NCBI GenBank assembly: GCA_035384965.1
Contig: DAOOJE010000014.1
Span: 1-64,000, forward strand
Length of the DNA stretch: 64,000 nt
Source of the DNA: JAAYVZ01 sp035384965
Lineage (GTDB): Bacteria > Acidobacteriota > Thermoanaerobaculia > Thermoanaerobaculales > Thermoanaerobaculaceae
Direction: 5' to 3'
Positions 34,402 through 43,573 of this stretch are shown here, piece by piece (the first letter of the stretch is position 1; the number at the start of each line of letters is the position of its first letter). The position numbers and the translations under genes are program-made. The notes below the pieces were generated by a model. The model was not told the origin of the DNA. It did not search any database and saw only the letters and a program-made list of their open reading frames with translations.

Positions 34402-35444
34402 CCGGGCCACCGCCCCTTCGCGTGCTGGTGGTCGACGACTCGGCGACGGTCCGCGCCGTGCTCCGGCGGGTTCTCGCTCGCACCCCCGACCTCGCCGTGG
34501 CCGGGGAGGCGGCCGACGGGGCTCAGGCGGTCGAGCGGGTGATGGCACTGCGGCCCGACGTCGTGCTCATGGACGTCGAGATGCCTATCCTCGACGGCTT
34601 CGCGGCCACCGAGCGGATCATGGCGGTGTGCCCGACACCGATCGTGGTGGTCAGCTCGCGAGTCAACCGCGCCGAGCTCCACACCGCGTTCGAGGCGGTG
34701 CGGCGGGGTGCCGTCGAGGTGCTCGCCAAGCCGGAGGATCCGGCAGGCTGGGATCGGCTCTCGGAGGTCCTGCCGCAGACCATCCGCACCGTGGCGGGGG
34801 CGCGAGCACGCCACACCGCCGCCCCGGCCGCCGGCTTCGCGCCGCCACCCGGCGGGGCGCTGCGCCGGGGGTTGCGCTACGTCGCGATCGGCGCCTCGAC
34901 CGGCGGGCCCCAAGCCGTGCACGAGCTGCTTTCCTCGCTGCCCCCCGACCCGCCGGTGGCGATCCTCGTCGTCCAGCACATCGCCCCGGGGTTCGAGGAA
35001 GGTTTCGCAGACTGGCTGGCCAAGGACCTGCAGCGCGACGTCGCGCTGGCGCGGGACGGCGAGCCGGCCGGGCCGGGTACCGTGCGCATCTCGCCCTCAG
35101 GTGTCCACTTGCGGCTGGACGGCGAGGGCAGGCTGTGCCTGGACGCCGCCACGCTGCCCCGTGGGGGGCACAGGCCGTCGGTCGACGAACTCTTCTTTTC
35201 GTGCGCCGCCGCGAGCCCCCGCCAGACGGCCGGTGTGCTGCTGTCGGGGATGGGACGCGACGGAGCCGAGGGGCTCGCCGCTCTGCGCCGCGCCGGAGGG
35301 CTGACGATGGTCCAGGACGAGTCCAGCTCGGTGGTGTTCGGCATGCCGAAGGCGGCGCTCGACCTCGAAGCCGCCACCATCGCCCGCCCGCCGCACGAGC
35401 TCGGGCGGCTGCTGGCGCGCTGCTGGCAGGGAGACTGCCCGTGA
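34398..35444 (+). CDS. cheB: Chemotaxis protein-glutamate methylesterase CheB
   Basis: This 348-residue protein has a receiver domain with phospho-Asp59 (VVLMDVEMP) and a C-terminal methylesterase domain with catalytic Ser167 (GASTGGP), His194 (VVQHIAPGF) and Asp288 (GMGRDGAEG). It removes methyl groups from the receptor and so resets adaptation, as WspF does. The gene is coupled at both ends (ATGA with cheA, GTGA with the next gene). Confidence 0.95.
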   Translation: MTGPPPLRVLVVDDSATVRAVLRRVLARTPDLAVAGEAADGAQAVERVMALRPDVVLMDVEMPILDGFAATERIMAVCPTPIVVVSSRVNRAELHTAFEAVRRGAVEVLAKPEDPAGWDRLSEVLPQTIRTVAGARARHTAAPAAGFAPPPGGALRRGLRYVAIGASTGGPQAVHELLSSLPPDPPVAILVVQHIAPGFEEGFADWLAKDLQRDVALARDGEPAGPGTVRISPSGVHLRLDGEGRLCLDAATLPRGGHRPSVDELFFSCAAASPRQTAGVLLSGMGRDGAEGLAALRRAGGLTMVQDESSSVVFGMPKAALDLEAATIARPPHELGRLLARCWQGDCP

Positions 35445-36862
35445 CCCCCCGAATCCTGGTGGTCGACGACTCGGATTTCACCCGCACGCTCATCGTGCGC
35501 ACGCTCGAGCGAGCCGGGTTCGAGGTGATCACGGCCCGCGACGGGGCCGAGGGGGCCGTCATGGCGCTCCACGAGCGTCCCGCCGCCGTGGTGACGGACC
35601 TCGAGATGCCGGTCATGGACGGCTACCAGCTCCTGCGGCTGCTCAAGAGCGACCCGGCGTCGCGCCACCTGCCGGTCGTGATCCTGACCTCCCACGGCGA
35701 AGCGCCGTCGCGCTTCTGGGGCCTGCACACCGGCGCCGACGCGTACCTGACCAAGGACTACGAGTCGGGCGAACTCGTCGAGACGGTGCGCCGCCTCGTG
35801 GCCCGGGCCGACGCCGCCATCCAGCCGGCAGGCCCGCCCCCCAGCGGCCCCATGGAGGTCTTGGCTCGCGTCGCTCGCCAGCTCGATGCCAACCTCCTCG
35901 CCGTCACCCTCGCCAACACCATCCTCGAGCACGGCATGGGGGTGGGCGAGCTGCACGAGGCGTGCGAGCGGTGCCTGGGCACGATCGCCGAGGTCGCGGA
36001 CGCGCCGCTGCTCGCGGTCGGGCTCTCCGAGCCGGAAACGGTCCACCTCCACCTCCGGCTCTCCCAGCCGCTGCCGCTCAAGGTGGTCGAGCGGGCGGCC
36101 AGCGCCGTGCTCGGTTCGATTCCGGTCAACCCCGGTGCCGTCGTCGACGCCCAGGTCACGGGTCCGCGGGAAGCCGAGGGTGACCTCGACCTCCCCGATC
36201 TCGAGTTCATGCCGCTGCCCCTCACCTCCACCTCCGGCATGCTGGCCGTGCTGCCGCGCAATCCGCAGCAGTTCGAGGTCGCCTCCCGGCACCTCGTGCA
36301 CGGCCTCCTGCCGCACCTCGCGGTGGTCCTCGACAACGCCAGGTTGAACCAGAAACTGCAGGAGCTGTCGAGCCACGACGGCCTCACCCGGCTGCTCAAT
36401 CACCGCGCCGTCCACGACCGTCTGCGCGAGGAGCTCTCGCGCTCGATCCGCTTCGATCGGCCGTTGTCGGTGATCCTGTGCGACCTCGACCACTTCAAGA
36501 GGGTCAACGACACCTGGGGGCACCTCGCCGGCGACGCCGTGCTGCGCGCGGTCGCGACCTCGTTTCGCACCACCCTGCGCACCTCGGATGTCATCGGGCG
36601 CTACGGCGGCGAGGAGTTCCTGGTGGTGCTCGGGGACAGCGACCTGGAGGCGGCGCGCCAGGTCGCAGAGCGGCTGCGGTCCGCCGTGGCGCAGCGGCGG
36701 ATCCCCCTCCCGGCAGGCGACGACCTGACCATCACCGCCTCGTTCGGCGTGGCCTCCCGGCACGAGGTGCCGGCGCCCGCCCAGGCCGACGCTCTCGTCT
36801 CGCTTGCCGACAATCGCCTCTACCAGGCCAAGGCGACCGGCCGCAACTGCGTCCGTCCATGA
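35441..36862 (+). CDS. Response regulator diguanylate cyclase (REC-GAF-like-GGDEF)
   Basis: This 473-residue protein begins with a receiver domain (phospho-Asp53 in VVTDLEMPVMDGYQ), continues with a middle domain of about 160 residues that looks GAF-like, and ends in an active-type GGDEF domain with GGEEF at 389-393. An RxxD inhibitory site (RTSD, 380-383) lies five residues before it. It is the expected output of the pathway: phosphorylation by the CheA hybrid would raise cyclic di-GMP synthesis, as for WspR. WspR has only a short linker between REC and GGDEF, so the middle domain is an addition. It starts at a GTG overlapping the cheB stop. Confidence 0.92.
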   Translation: MTPRILVVDDSDFTRTLIVRTLERAGFEVITARDGAEGAVMALHERPAAVVTDLEMPVMDGYQLLRLLKSDPASRHLPVVILTSHGEAPSRFWGLHTGADAYLTKDYESGELVETVRRLVARADAAIQPAGPPPSGPMEVLARVARQLDANLLAVTLANTILEHGMGVGELHEACERCLGTIAEVADAPLLAVGLSEPETVHLHLRLSQPLPLKVVERAASAVLGSIPVNPGAVVDAQVTGPREAEGDLDLPDLEFMPLPLTSTSGMLAVLPRNPQQFEVASRHLVHGLLPHLAVVLDNARLNQKLQELSSHDGLTRLLNHRAVHDRLREELSRSIRFDRPLSVILCDLDHFKRVNDTWGHLAGDAVLRAVATSFRTTLRTSDVIGRYGGEEFLVVLGDSDLEAARQVAERLRSAVAQRRIPLPAGDDLTITASFGVASRHEVPAPAQADALVSLADNRLYQAKATGRNCVRP

Positions 36863-38259
36863 CCGACAGCGAGGCGGTGCTCGGCACGCTGGCGCGGCTG
36901 ATCGAGACCGCGAGCGGCAACGTCGTGCCGCCCGGTCACTTCCCGTTCCTCGCCGAGACTGCGGCGCAGCGGGCTGCCGCCACCGGCTGCGCGGACCTCG
37001 CGGCGTACGTGCGGGCGCTCGAGGCGGGCAGACTGCCCGGAGAATGGGCGGCGTTGCTGCCTCACGTCACCGTCAAGGAGTCGTACTGCTTCCGCACTCC
37101 CCAGCAGTTCTCGCGTCTCGGCGAGGTGGTGCTTCCCCGGCTCGCAGCTCGCAGCGGCCAAGGCCGCGGGCTGCGGGTGTGGTCCGCCGGGTGCGCGCGC
37201 GGAGAGGAACCGGCGACGCTCGCCATCGTGCTCGCCGAAACACCGGCTCTGGTCAACCGGGACTGGCTCGTGGTCGGCACGGACGTGGACGAGCACGCGC
37301 TCGCCGCGGCCCGTTCCGGACTCTTTTCGGAGCGCGCCGTTGCCCAGGTTCCCCAGGTGCTGCTCGAGCGCCACTTCTCGCGCCGGGAAGCCGGGTTCGA
37401 GCTCGCCCCGGCGCTCCGCCGCCGCATCGAGTACCACGTCGTGAACCTCGTCGCAGAGCCGTTGCGGGTGCCCCACCAGCCGTTCGACGTGGTGTTCCTC
37501 CGCAACGTGCTCATCTACTTCCGGGCCGAGTCCCAGCGCCGCGTCGTCGCCGCGGTCACCCGCGTTCTCGCGCCGGAGGGCGTGCTGTTCGTCGGCCCCT
37601 CCGAGACCCTCTGGCAGCTTTCGGACGAGCTGGAGCCGGAAGACCTGGGGGAGTGCTTTTGCTACCGGAGAAGGGACCCCCTCACCGCCCGCGGCCCGCA
37701 CCCGGCGGCCCGCGCCTTGCGGGAAACGAGGGGAGCCGACCGCCTGCCGACGTCAGGTGCTCCTCGCCCAGCCCGGGAGCACCCGCCCCGAAACCGCGCA
37801 CGGCGTGGGCCCGTCGTGCTGGCCTCCCCGGCGGAGCGCCCGGCCGCGGGAACGCGGGAGCGGGTCGAGGAGGCGGCGCGCCGGCTGGCGGCGAATCAGG
37901 TCGAGGCCGCCGGGGAGGCGCTCGCCGAGGCGCTGCGTGCCGACCCCGCCGACGCCGCGGCCCACACCCTCGAAGGGCTGCTCCACGACCTCGCGGGCCG
38001 TCCCGACCGCGCCATCGCCTCGTACCGCGCCGCGCTCTACCTCGCGCCCGAGTCCTTTCAGGCCCGCTTGCTGCTCGCCGACGCCCTCAGGCACTCCGGC
38101 AACCTCCAGCGCGCCGAGGCCGAGTACCGCCAGGTGGTCGCCTCGCTCGCCGAGGGGCGCGGGCGCGAGCTCGACGCCCTGGCGGCCTTGCCGCTGCCGG
38201 ACCGCGCAACGGCCGCCGAGCGCTCGCGCTGCGCCCTGCGCGCGATACGGCAGGGGTGA
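36859..38259 (+). CDS. cheR: Chemotaxis methyltransferase CheR with C-terminal TPR domain
   Basis: This 466-residue protein has the CheR core (VTVKESYCFRTPQQF, the SAM loop VWSAGCARGEEPATLA, GTDVDEHALAAARSG, DVVFLRNVLIYF), an Arg/Pro-rich linker and C-terminal TPR repeats (about residues 335-440). It methylates receptor glutamates. The TPR-tailed form corresponds to WspC. It overlaps the cyclase gene as ATGA and is the last gene of the coupled operon, and 38 nt later a separate kinase gene begins. Confidence 0.92.
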   Translation: MTDSEAVLGTLARLIETASGNVVPPGHFPFLAETAAQRAAATGCADLAAYVRALEAGRLPGEWAALLPHVTVKESYCFRTPQQFSRLGEVVLPRLAARSGQGRGLRVWSAGCARGEEPATLAIVLAETPALVNRDWLVVGTDVDEHALAAARSGLFSERAVAQVPQVLLERHFSRREAGFELAPALRRRIEYHVVNLVAEPLRVPHQPFDVVFLRNVLIYFRAESQRRVVAAVTRVLAPEGVLFVGPSETLWQLSDELEPEDLGECFCYRRRDPLTARGPHPAARALRETRGADRLPTSGAPRPAREHPPRNRARRGPVVLASPAERPAAGTRERVEEAARRLAANQVEAAGEALAEALRADPADAAAHTLEGLLHDLAGRPDRAIASYRAALYLAPESFQARLLLADALRHSGNLQRAEAEYRQVVASLAEGRGRELDALAALPLPDRATAAERSRCALRAIRQG

Positions 38260-38280
38260 CGCTGGCGCCGCCGGCACGGC

Positions 38281-38286
38281 TACAAT
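38281..38286 (+). promoter_or_regulatory. -10 box before the Ser/Thr kinase gene
   Basis: TACAAT lies 11 nt before the ATG at 38298, giving a predicted 5' leader of about five bases. A gTGACg at 38256-38261 could serve as a -35 with a 19-nt spacer. Confidence 0.45.
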
Positions 38287-38297
38287 CGCCGGGGGTC

Positions 38298-40793
38298 ATG
38301 GAGCAGCGGCGGATCGGCCGGTACCGGCTCGTGCGGCTCCTCGGCAGCGGGGGGATGGGGAAGGTGTACGAGGCGTTCGACGATCAGCTCGGCCGCCGCG
38401 TGGCCCTCAAGGGCCTGCTCGCCCACCAGAGCACCGAGGTGGGGCGCGCGCGCCTGCGCCGTGAGGCGCTCGCCACCGCGCGTCTTTCCCACCCCGCCAT
38501 CGCCCGGGTCTACGGGCTCGAGCACTTCGACGGCGAGGACTGGCTGGCGATGGAGATGATCAACGGCCGCTCGGTGGCCGAGATCGTGAACGACGGTCCG
38601 CTCGCCCCCCCCGAGGTGGCTCGCATCGGGGCAGCGGTCGCCGAAGCGCTGGCCGCCGCCCACCGCGAAGGGATCGTGCACCGCGACGTCAAGGCCGAAA
38701 ACGTCATGCTGACCGCTGACGGCCACGTCAAGGTCCTCGACTTCGGCCTCGTCAAGTGGAAGGCTCCCGCCGGCCCGCAGAGCGACTCGCTCACCGCCGA
38801 CGGGCTCGTGGTCGGGACCTCGCGCGCGATGTCCCCGGAGCAGGCGCTCGGCAAGCGGGTGGATGCCCGCTCCGACATCTTCTCGCTCGGCTCGCTGCTG
38901 TGGGAAATGGCGGTCGGCAAACCGGCCTTCGACGGCTCCACACCGATGGAAGTCATGCTCAAGGTGGCGCGGGGCGAGCGGCCGCGTCTTGCCGAGGTGG
39001 CGCCCGGGCTCCCCGAGGACCTGGCGGCGATCATCGAGCGCTGTCTCGAGGTGAACCCGGACCGGCGATTCCAGCGCGCATCGGAAGTCGCGCTGCGCCT
39101 CGCGAACCTGGCCTCGAGGTCGACCCGGACCACCACGCACCTGCGCCCCCCGACCTGGTTCCACCGGCCTCCGCGCGTCAGACGCTGGCTGCTGCGCGCC
39201 GGGCTTGCGGTCGCGGCGCTGGCGGCGGCCCTCGTCGTCGCGCTGACCGCCGGCTGGCTCGGGGCGCGTCGGCTGCCGGCCGTCGTCGTGCTCCCGGCCG
39301 ACAGCTCCCTCGCGAGCGCCGCCGGGACGTTTCCCCGTACCGCCCTCACCGAGGCCATCCTCGCCGTGCTCGCGGAAGAGCCCGGTGTCAGTCTGGTGGA
39401 TCCCGCGGAGGTGGAAGGCCTCGCCTTCGGGACACTGCGGGTCACCGAGATCGCCACCCTCCTGGGCGCCGCGTGGGTGGTCGACTACAGCCTGACGCCG
39501 GGTGCGCGCCCGCTTCCCGATCAGCTCGCCGTCTCGCTCGTCGACGGTGCTTCGGGGCGGGTCAGGGCGAGCGCGCAGGCGGAGGTCGACCGCGAGGACC
39601 TCGCCGGCGTGCACGCCGAGGCCGTCAAGGCCGTCCACGCCTGCCTGACGCAGGCTGGCCTGGCCTCCCGACCGGCCCCGCAGCCGCCGCCCATCCACGT
39701 CCTCGCGCCCTACCTGCGTGCGCGCACCCGCCTGCTCGCCGGGGGCTCGTTCACCCTCGACGAGGAGACCGCCGAGCTCGAGGCTGCGGTGGCGGCCTCG
39801 CCGTGGCCTCCCGCCGCCCGCGCGCTCGCGGCGGTGAACGCCAGGCGGCATCGCCTCGACCGCGTGGCCGGCGCCGGTGAACGGGCCCGCTCACTGCTCC
39901 GCTCGTCGGGCGGGGGGCCGGGCGCTGGCCCTCAAGCCGTCGATGCGCTCCTCGACCTCGGAGAGATCGAGGACGCGCTCCGGCTCGCCCGCCAGTGCAC
40001 GGAGGCCAGGCCGGGCGACGCCGGTTGCTGGGCGACCCTCGGCCGCGCCCTGCACGCCGCCGGGAGGCTTGGCGAGGCCAGGCAGGCCCTGGCCCGCAGC
40101 CTCTCGCTCCGCCCGGCGTGGCCGGTCCGGGCCGCGCTCGCCGAGCTCGACACTGCGGTCCTGGCGCCCGAGACCTCCTCTCCGCCCGAGGCCATGGCGG
40201 GGCTGCGGCTGGTTCTGGCCGAAGGCGCGGTTGCGGCAGGCAAACTGCTCGAAGGATGCCGCGCCATCGAGGCGGTGCGAGCGCAGGGCCTGCCGGCCGC
40301 GGCCATGGCTGCCGGCCGCTGCCAGCTCCTGCTCGGGACGCCGGACCGCGCCGTCGAGACCTTCACCGGAGTGGCGGCGGCGCGGCCGGACGACCCGGAG
40401 CCCCTGCTCTGGCTGGGTACGGCCAGGCTCTGGTCCGCACAGTCCGCCTCCGCGGCCACGACCTTCGCCGAGGCGCTGGCACTGAGTGAGCGATATCTCG
40501 CCGGCCGGCCTCAGAGCCCCCGCCTGCGGCGGATGCACGCCCTCGCCCTCGCCTACCTCGGGCGCCCCTCCGACGCGATCCTCGAGCTGCACGAGGCGTT
40601 GCGGATGCTGCCCGAGAGCGCGGCGCTGCAGCTCGACGCTGCCAGGGTCTACGCCCTGGCCGGGGACCGCGCCGCCGGGCTGGCCTGGTCGCGCCGCGCG
40701 GTCGAGCTCGGCGCCCCGCGCGAGTGGCTCACCGGTCCGGAGTTCGCCGCGCTCCGCGAGGACCCCGGCTTTCGCGCCCTCCTGCCCCGCTGA
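38298..40793 (+). CDS. Ser/Thr protein kinase with TPR domain
   Basis: This 831-residue protein carries an intact Hanks-type kinase domain (residues 8-275): LLGSGGMGKVYEAF, catalytic Lys38 in VALK, HRDVKAEN (128-135), DFG (148-150) and MSPEQ. A transmembrane helix (around 292-318) follows, then an extracytoplasmic region with a TolB/adenylate-cyclase-like segment and several TPR repeats. The last residues TGPEFAALREDPGFRALLPR form a motif that recurs in the related kinase gene at 44162 and in a relic before it. The substrate is unknown. Its position behind the chemosensory operon may be functional or chance. Confidence 0.9.
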   Translation: MEQRRIGRYRLVRLLGSGGMGKVYEAFDDQLGRRVALKGLLAHQSTEVGRARLRREALATARLSHPAIARVYGLEHFDGEDWLAMEMINGRSVAEIVNDGPLAPPEVARIGAAVAEALAAAHREGIVHRDVKAENVMLTADGHVKVLDFGLVKWKAPAGPQSDSLTADGLVVGTSRAMSPEQALGKRVDARSDIFSLGSLLWEMAVGKPAFDGSTPMEVMLKVARGERPRLAEVAPGLPEDLAAIIERCLEVNPDRRFQRASEVALRLANLASRSTRTTTHLRPPTWFHRPPRVRRWLLRAGLAVAALAAALVVALTAGWLGARRLPAVVVLPADSSLASAAGTFPRTALTEAILAVLAEEPGVSLVDPAEVEGLAFGTLRVTEIATLLGAAWVVDYSLTPGARPLPDQLAVSLVDGASGRVRASAQAEVDREDLAGVHAEAVKAVHACLTQAGLASRPAPQPPPIHVLAPYLRARTRLLAGGSFTLDEETAELEAAVAASPWPPAARALAAVNARRHRLDRVAGAGERARSLLRSSGGGPGAGPQAVDALLDLGEIEDALRLARQCTEARPGDAGCWATLGRALHAAGRLGEARQALARSLSLRPAWPVRAALAELDTAVLAPETSSPPEAMAGLRLVLAEGAVAAGKLLEGCRAIEAVRAQGLPAAAMAAGRCQLLLGTPDRAVETFTGVAAARPDDPEPLLWLGTARLWSAQSASAATTFAEALALSERYLAGRPQSPRLRRMHALALAYLGRPSDAILELHEALRMLPESAALQLDAARVYALAGDRAAGLAWSRRAVELGAPREWLTGPEFAALREDPGFRALLPR

Positions 40794-40865
40794 CAGCCCC
40801 GCGCGGACCGAGCTGGATGTCGAACGGGACCAGAGCCAGGCACTGCGCCGCGAGCACCTCGGCGC

Positions 40866-41255
40866 TCAGGCGGACGGCCGTTCGGCGCGCCGAACCGAGA
40901 GTGGCGTACACACCGAGGGCTCCTCGGCAGATGGTTCGAGCGAGCGCAGGTCGCCGAGCCTGCGCTTGACCTCGCCGTGGCGGTCGACAGGGACCCCCAC
41001 GTCGAGACCCTGCGACACGACGAGGGTTGCAGCCGCGCGGCTTTCGAGCAGAGCGGGAACCCGGGAGCCGACCACCCTCACACCTGGGCTCTCCAACACC
41101 GGGCGGGCCGCCCGAATCGTCGCGACGAGGCGAGCACGGAACGTCACACCGGCCGGTATCGGGAGCGGTCCAGCACGGGTCCACCGTCCGGGAACCGCGC
41201 GCCACGACTGGCCTGCTCTCGCCTCGCGGTCGCGCCCGGCGCGTTGGGTCGCCAC
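40866..41255 (-). pseudogene. Degraded ORF, possibly a nucleotidyltransferase-like remnant
   Basis: A frame of 129 codons contains the gene-like stretch VRVVGSRVPALLESRAAATL followed by VVSQGLDVGVPVDRHGEVKRRLGDL, which has the look of a small nucleotidyltransferase-like protein, but it is flanked by low-quality sequence and ends soon after. No ribosome-binding site or credible start is present. I take the 516-nt region 40794-41309 to hold a decayed gene. The match to a family is from memory and weak. Confidence 0.25.
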
Positions 41256-41309
41256 ACCGGTAAAAGAGAAGCGCTGACCAACACCCGCACGCTGGCGACA
41301 GGCGCGGTC

Positions 41310-42494
41310 TCAGGCGCCTGGCGGCTGTGGTGACGTCCCGCATCCCGGGGCTGGAGCGCCTGGCGGGAAGGCTGCGCCGGCGTCGGCCTCCTCGTCCGGC
41401 GGGCCGATCGCAGGGCGCAGCTCCTCCCAGTCCAGCATCTCCCACCTCGGGCCAACGACAATGACCCCGTCCTCCGTGGCGCCGAGGATCCAGTACGGTG
41501 AAGGCACTCGAAACACGCTCACAGCCTGGTCATACGCCGAGACCACGAAGAGCCGCCGCCCGGGCGGGGTGTCGGCCAGCACCAGCAGGTGGTCCTCCAC
41601 CGACGCGGCGGCAAATACCACCGGCCGGTAGCTCGAAAACGCCATCGCCTCGGGACGCTGTCCGGTGGTCTTCCCGATCGAGTCGAGAATCCTCTTCTTC
41701 TGGTCGTCGCTCCAGCCCGCCGGCCTGACGTCTTCGAGACGCCCCTCCCACTGCACCGCTCCCGAGGTCGACAGCACCGCCAGATCCCCCGCGTAGCGGT
41801 TGACCAGCCAGTACCGTCCATCGCTGCGAGGCACCAGGATGGATGCAGACCAGCTCGCAGTCTCGGTCGCCGTGGAGAACCGATCGACCGGCTTCTTGCT
41901 GGACTTGCGGCGTGCCTCGGCCTCCTCAGCCATGACGTTCGACAGCCCAGAGGTCACGAAAGGCGTCCACGATGTGCTGGTGGAAGAGACGAGCTCCAGC
42001 CAGACCTCGGCTTCCTGCTTCACCTCCCCCTCCTCCTTCTTTCCGGGAGGTGGGGATGAGAACCCCTTCGGGGTCGGCAGCGTCCCCACCAGCACGCGCC
42101 CGCGCACGGCACAGATCAGCCCGGGGATGTCGGGCAGCTCGGGCGTTGATTGCCACCGGCGATCGTCGGCGAGCCACACCGCCGGCTGGCTTCCCTCCGC
42201 TCCCGCGAGCACGGCCAGCCGGTCGTGCCGGTCGTCCCAGACCGCCATCCTGGCTGCACCGACCGTCGGGGGCGGAGGTGGCAGGGCGAGGACCTCGAGC
42301 TTGCCGCTCCGCCACAGGACCACCTCGGTGCCGGCAGGCGCCAGCCAGGCAAGCGTTCTCCCGGACCCGCTGAACAAGTGGAAGGCATCTTTCGGGATCG
42401 CGGCGGCAAGCTCGGCAGGCACGGGGTGCACTCTGACCTCCGGGATCTGGGCGGAGGCGGCAACGGCGAAGAGAAGAGCACATGAGGCCAGCAT
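41310..42494 (-). CDS. Secreted protein of unknown function, tandem paralogue 1
   Basis: This 394-residue protein has a signal peptide (MLASCALLFAVAASAQ) and a mature part with repeated beta-strand-like segments ending in W, D and G, for example WDDRHDRLAVLAG, LVPRSDGRYWLVNRYAGDL and VEDHLLVLADTPPGRRLFVV, compatible with a beta-propeller. It shares spacing and phrases with the protein encoded just upstream at 42518 (compare LLPTPSGRFWFVGKGLGPV and LGEDLLVLAWLDGG), so the two look like tandem duplicates. GGAGGTTCCA precedes the ATG at 42494. The codon usage is less G/C-biased than in neighbouring operons. Confidence 0.7.
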   Translation of the reverse strand: MLASCALLFAVAASAQIPEVRVHPVPAELAAAIPKDAFHLFSGSGRTLAWLAPAGTEVVLWRSGKLEVLALPPPPPTVGAARMAVWDDRHDRLAVLAGAEGSQPAVWLADDRRWQSTPELPDIPGLICAVRGRVLVGTLPTPKGFSSPPPGKKEEGEVKQEAEVWLELVSSTSTSWTPFVTSGLSNVMAEEAEARRKSSKKPVDRFSTATETASWSASILVPRSDGRYWLVNRYAGDLAVLSTSGAVQWEGRLEDVRPAGWSDDQKKRILDSIGKTTGQRPEAMAFSSYRPVVFAAASVEDHLLVLADTPPGRRLFVVSAYDQAVSVFRVPSPYWILGATEDGVIVVGPRWEMLDWEELRPAIGPPDEEADAGAAFPPGAPAPGCGTSPQPPGA

Positions 42495-42517
42495 TGGAAC
42501 CTCCAGAACAGCGTCTG

Positions 42518-43573
42518 CTACTTGCCAGTCGACGGCTCGATCGGAAGCACACCGCACGGCCGGTACACATGGACTCGGCCTTCCTCTACCGAGAGATATC
42601 GAATCGTGGAACCCTCAGGGAGCAGCCGCACGGTCGCCTTGCCCCGTGCATCGATCTGGACGACCCCCAGCCCCCCGTCGAGCCAGGCGAGGACGAGAAG
42701 ATCCTCGCCCAGCGGGGCAGCCGCCAGGATCGCCGCCGCCGGGAGGTTCACGGTGCCCGAGCCAAGCTCCTGCCGGGCGGATCGAGACTGGGGCACGAGC
42801 TCGGGGATGGCGACTTCGGTCTCGAGCCGGCCCGTGGCATCGCGGAGCTGCACGGGCCCCAGCCCCTTGCCTACGAACCAGAAACGGCCCGATGGTGTCG
42901 GCAGGAGAAAGCCGGCGGTGAGCTCTCGAATGGCCTGCTGCCAGAGGCCGATATCGAAGTCCCACTTGCCGCGAGCGTAGCGGCGCCCGAGCTCCTCGCG
43001 CCACGGCTGCGGCACCGGGAGCGAAAGCACGTTCCGCCACGCCCGGGCTCCGGGGTCGAGCGCCTTCCAGACCACGAGCTCCTTCGGCAGGTCCTTCAGC
43101 TCGCTCAGACTGGTCGTGTTCGAGCACCTCCGGCTGGTGCACGTCGTCACGGCCGCGTGCAGGGTGGCACCTTGCCAGAACAGCGCGGTAATCTTCGCCC
43201 TGGGCTCCGGGCGGGTCTTCCACGTGCCCTCCTGCCACACGGCGACCCGGCTGCCGAGGCCGTCTCGCATGCCCGACGGTACCGCCGCGATGGCCAACCG
43301 TGGAGCCTGCGGGTCGCAGGCGAAGACAGCCGGCTCAAACGGAAGCGGTGCAAACGACCGTTCGCCGACCATGGCCCAACCTCTGCGGATGCCGGCCACG
43401 CCGTCGCCGAGGCGCAGCAGTGTCGTCTCCCCCGTTGCGAGTCTTCCGACCAGCGTGATCTCGCGGGTCCACCGCTGCCCAGCCCACAGACTCTCGTCGC
43501 AGGGGATGGGCACGATGACCTCGGCAGGCACGGCCGCGAGCAGCATCGCCCCGAGAACGGCCTGTGCAATCAT
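42518..43573 (-). CDS. Secreted protein of unknown function, tandem paralogue 2
   Basis: This 351-residue protein starts with a signal peptide (MIAQAVLGAMLLAAVPAEV) and has a mature part similar in organisation to the following gene's product. Segments such as LLPTPSGRFWFVGKGLGPV, RDATGRLETEVAIP and EDLLVLAW suggest a propeller-like fold. I chose the ATG at 43573, although it has no ribosome-binding site, because it overlaps the stop of the upstream Cys-rich gene as ATGA, which points to coupled translation. Several cysteines (CTSRRCSN, IPCDE) may form disulfides. Confidence 0.68.
   Translation of the reverse strand: MIAQAVLGAMLLAAVPAEVIVPIPCDESLWAGQRWTREITLVGRLATGETTLLRLGDGVAGIRRGWAMVGERSFAPLPFEPAVFACDPQAPRLAIAAVPSGMRDGLGSRVAVWQEGTWKTRPEPRAKITALFWQGATLHAAVTTCTSRRCSNTTSLSELKDLPKELVVWKALDPGARAWRNVLSLPVPQPWREELGRRYARGKWDFDIGLWQQAIRELTAGFLLPTPSGRFWFVGKGLGPVQLRDATGRLETEVAIPELVPQSRSARQELGSGTVNLPAAAILAAAPLGEDLLVLAWLDGGLGVVQIDARGKATVRLLPEGSTIRYLSVEEGRVHVYRPCGVLPIEPSTGK

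Noticed and set aside
32313..34979. 888-codon minus-strand open frame opposite cheA and cheB
   Set aside because: It is the antisense shadow of strongly conserved CheA and CheB domains; the translation is Arg/Ser-rich with no family features. Long antisense frames are expected at this GC content.
36804..38297. Upstream extension of the kinase at 38298 to 1329 residues
   Set aside because: The extra frame is an Arg/Gly/Pro-rich shadow of cheR; the kinase domain starts right after ATG 38298 and a -10 box precedes it.
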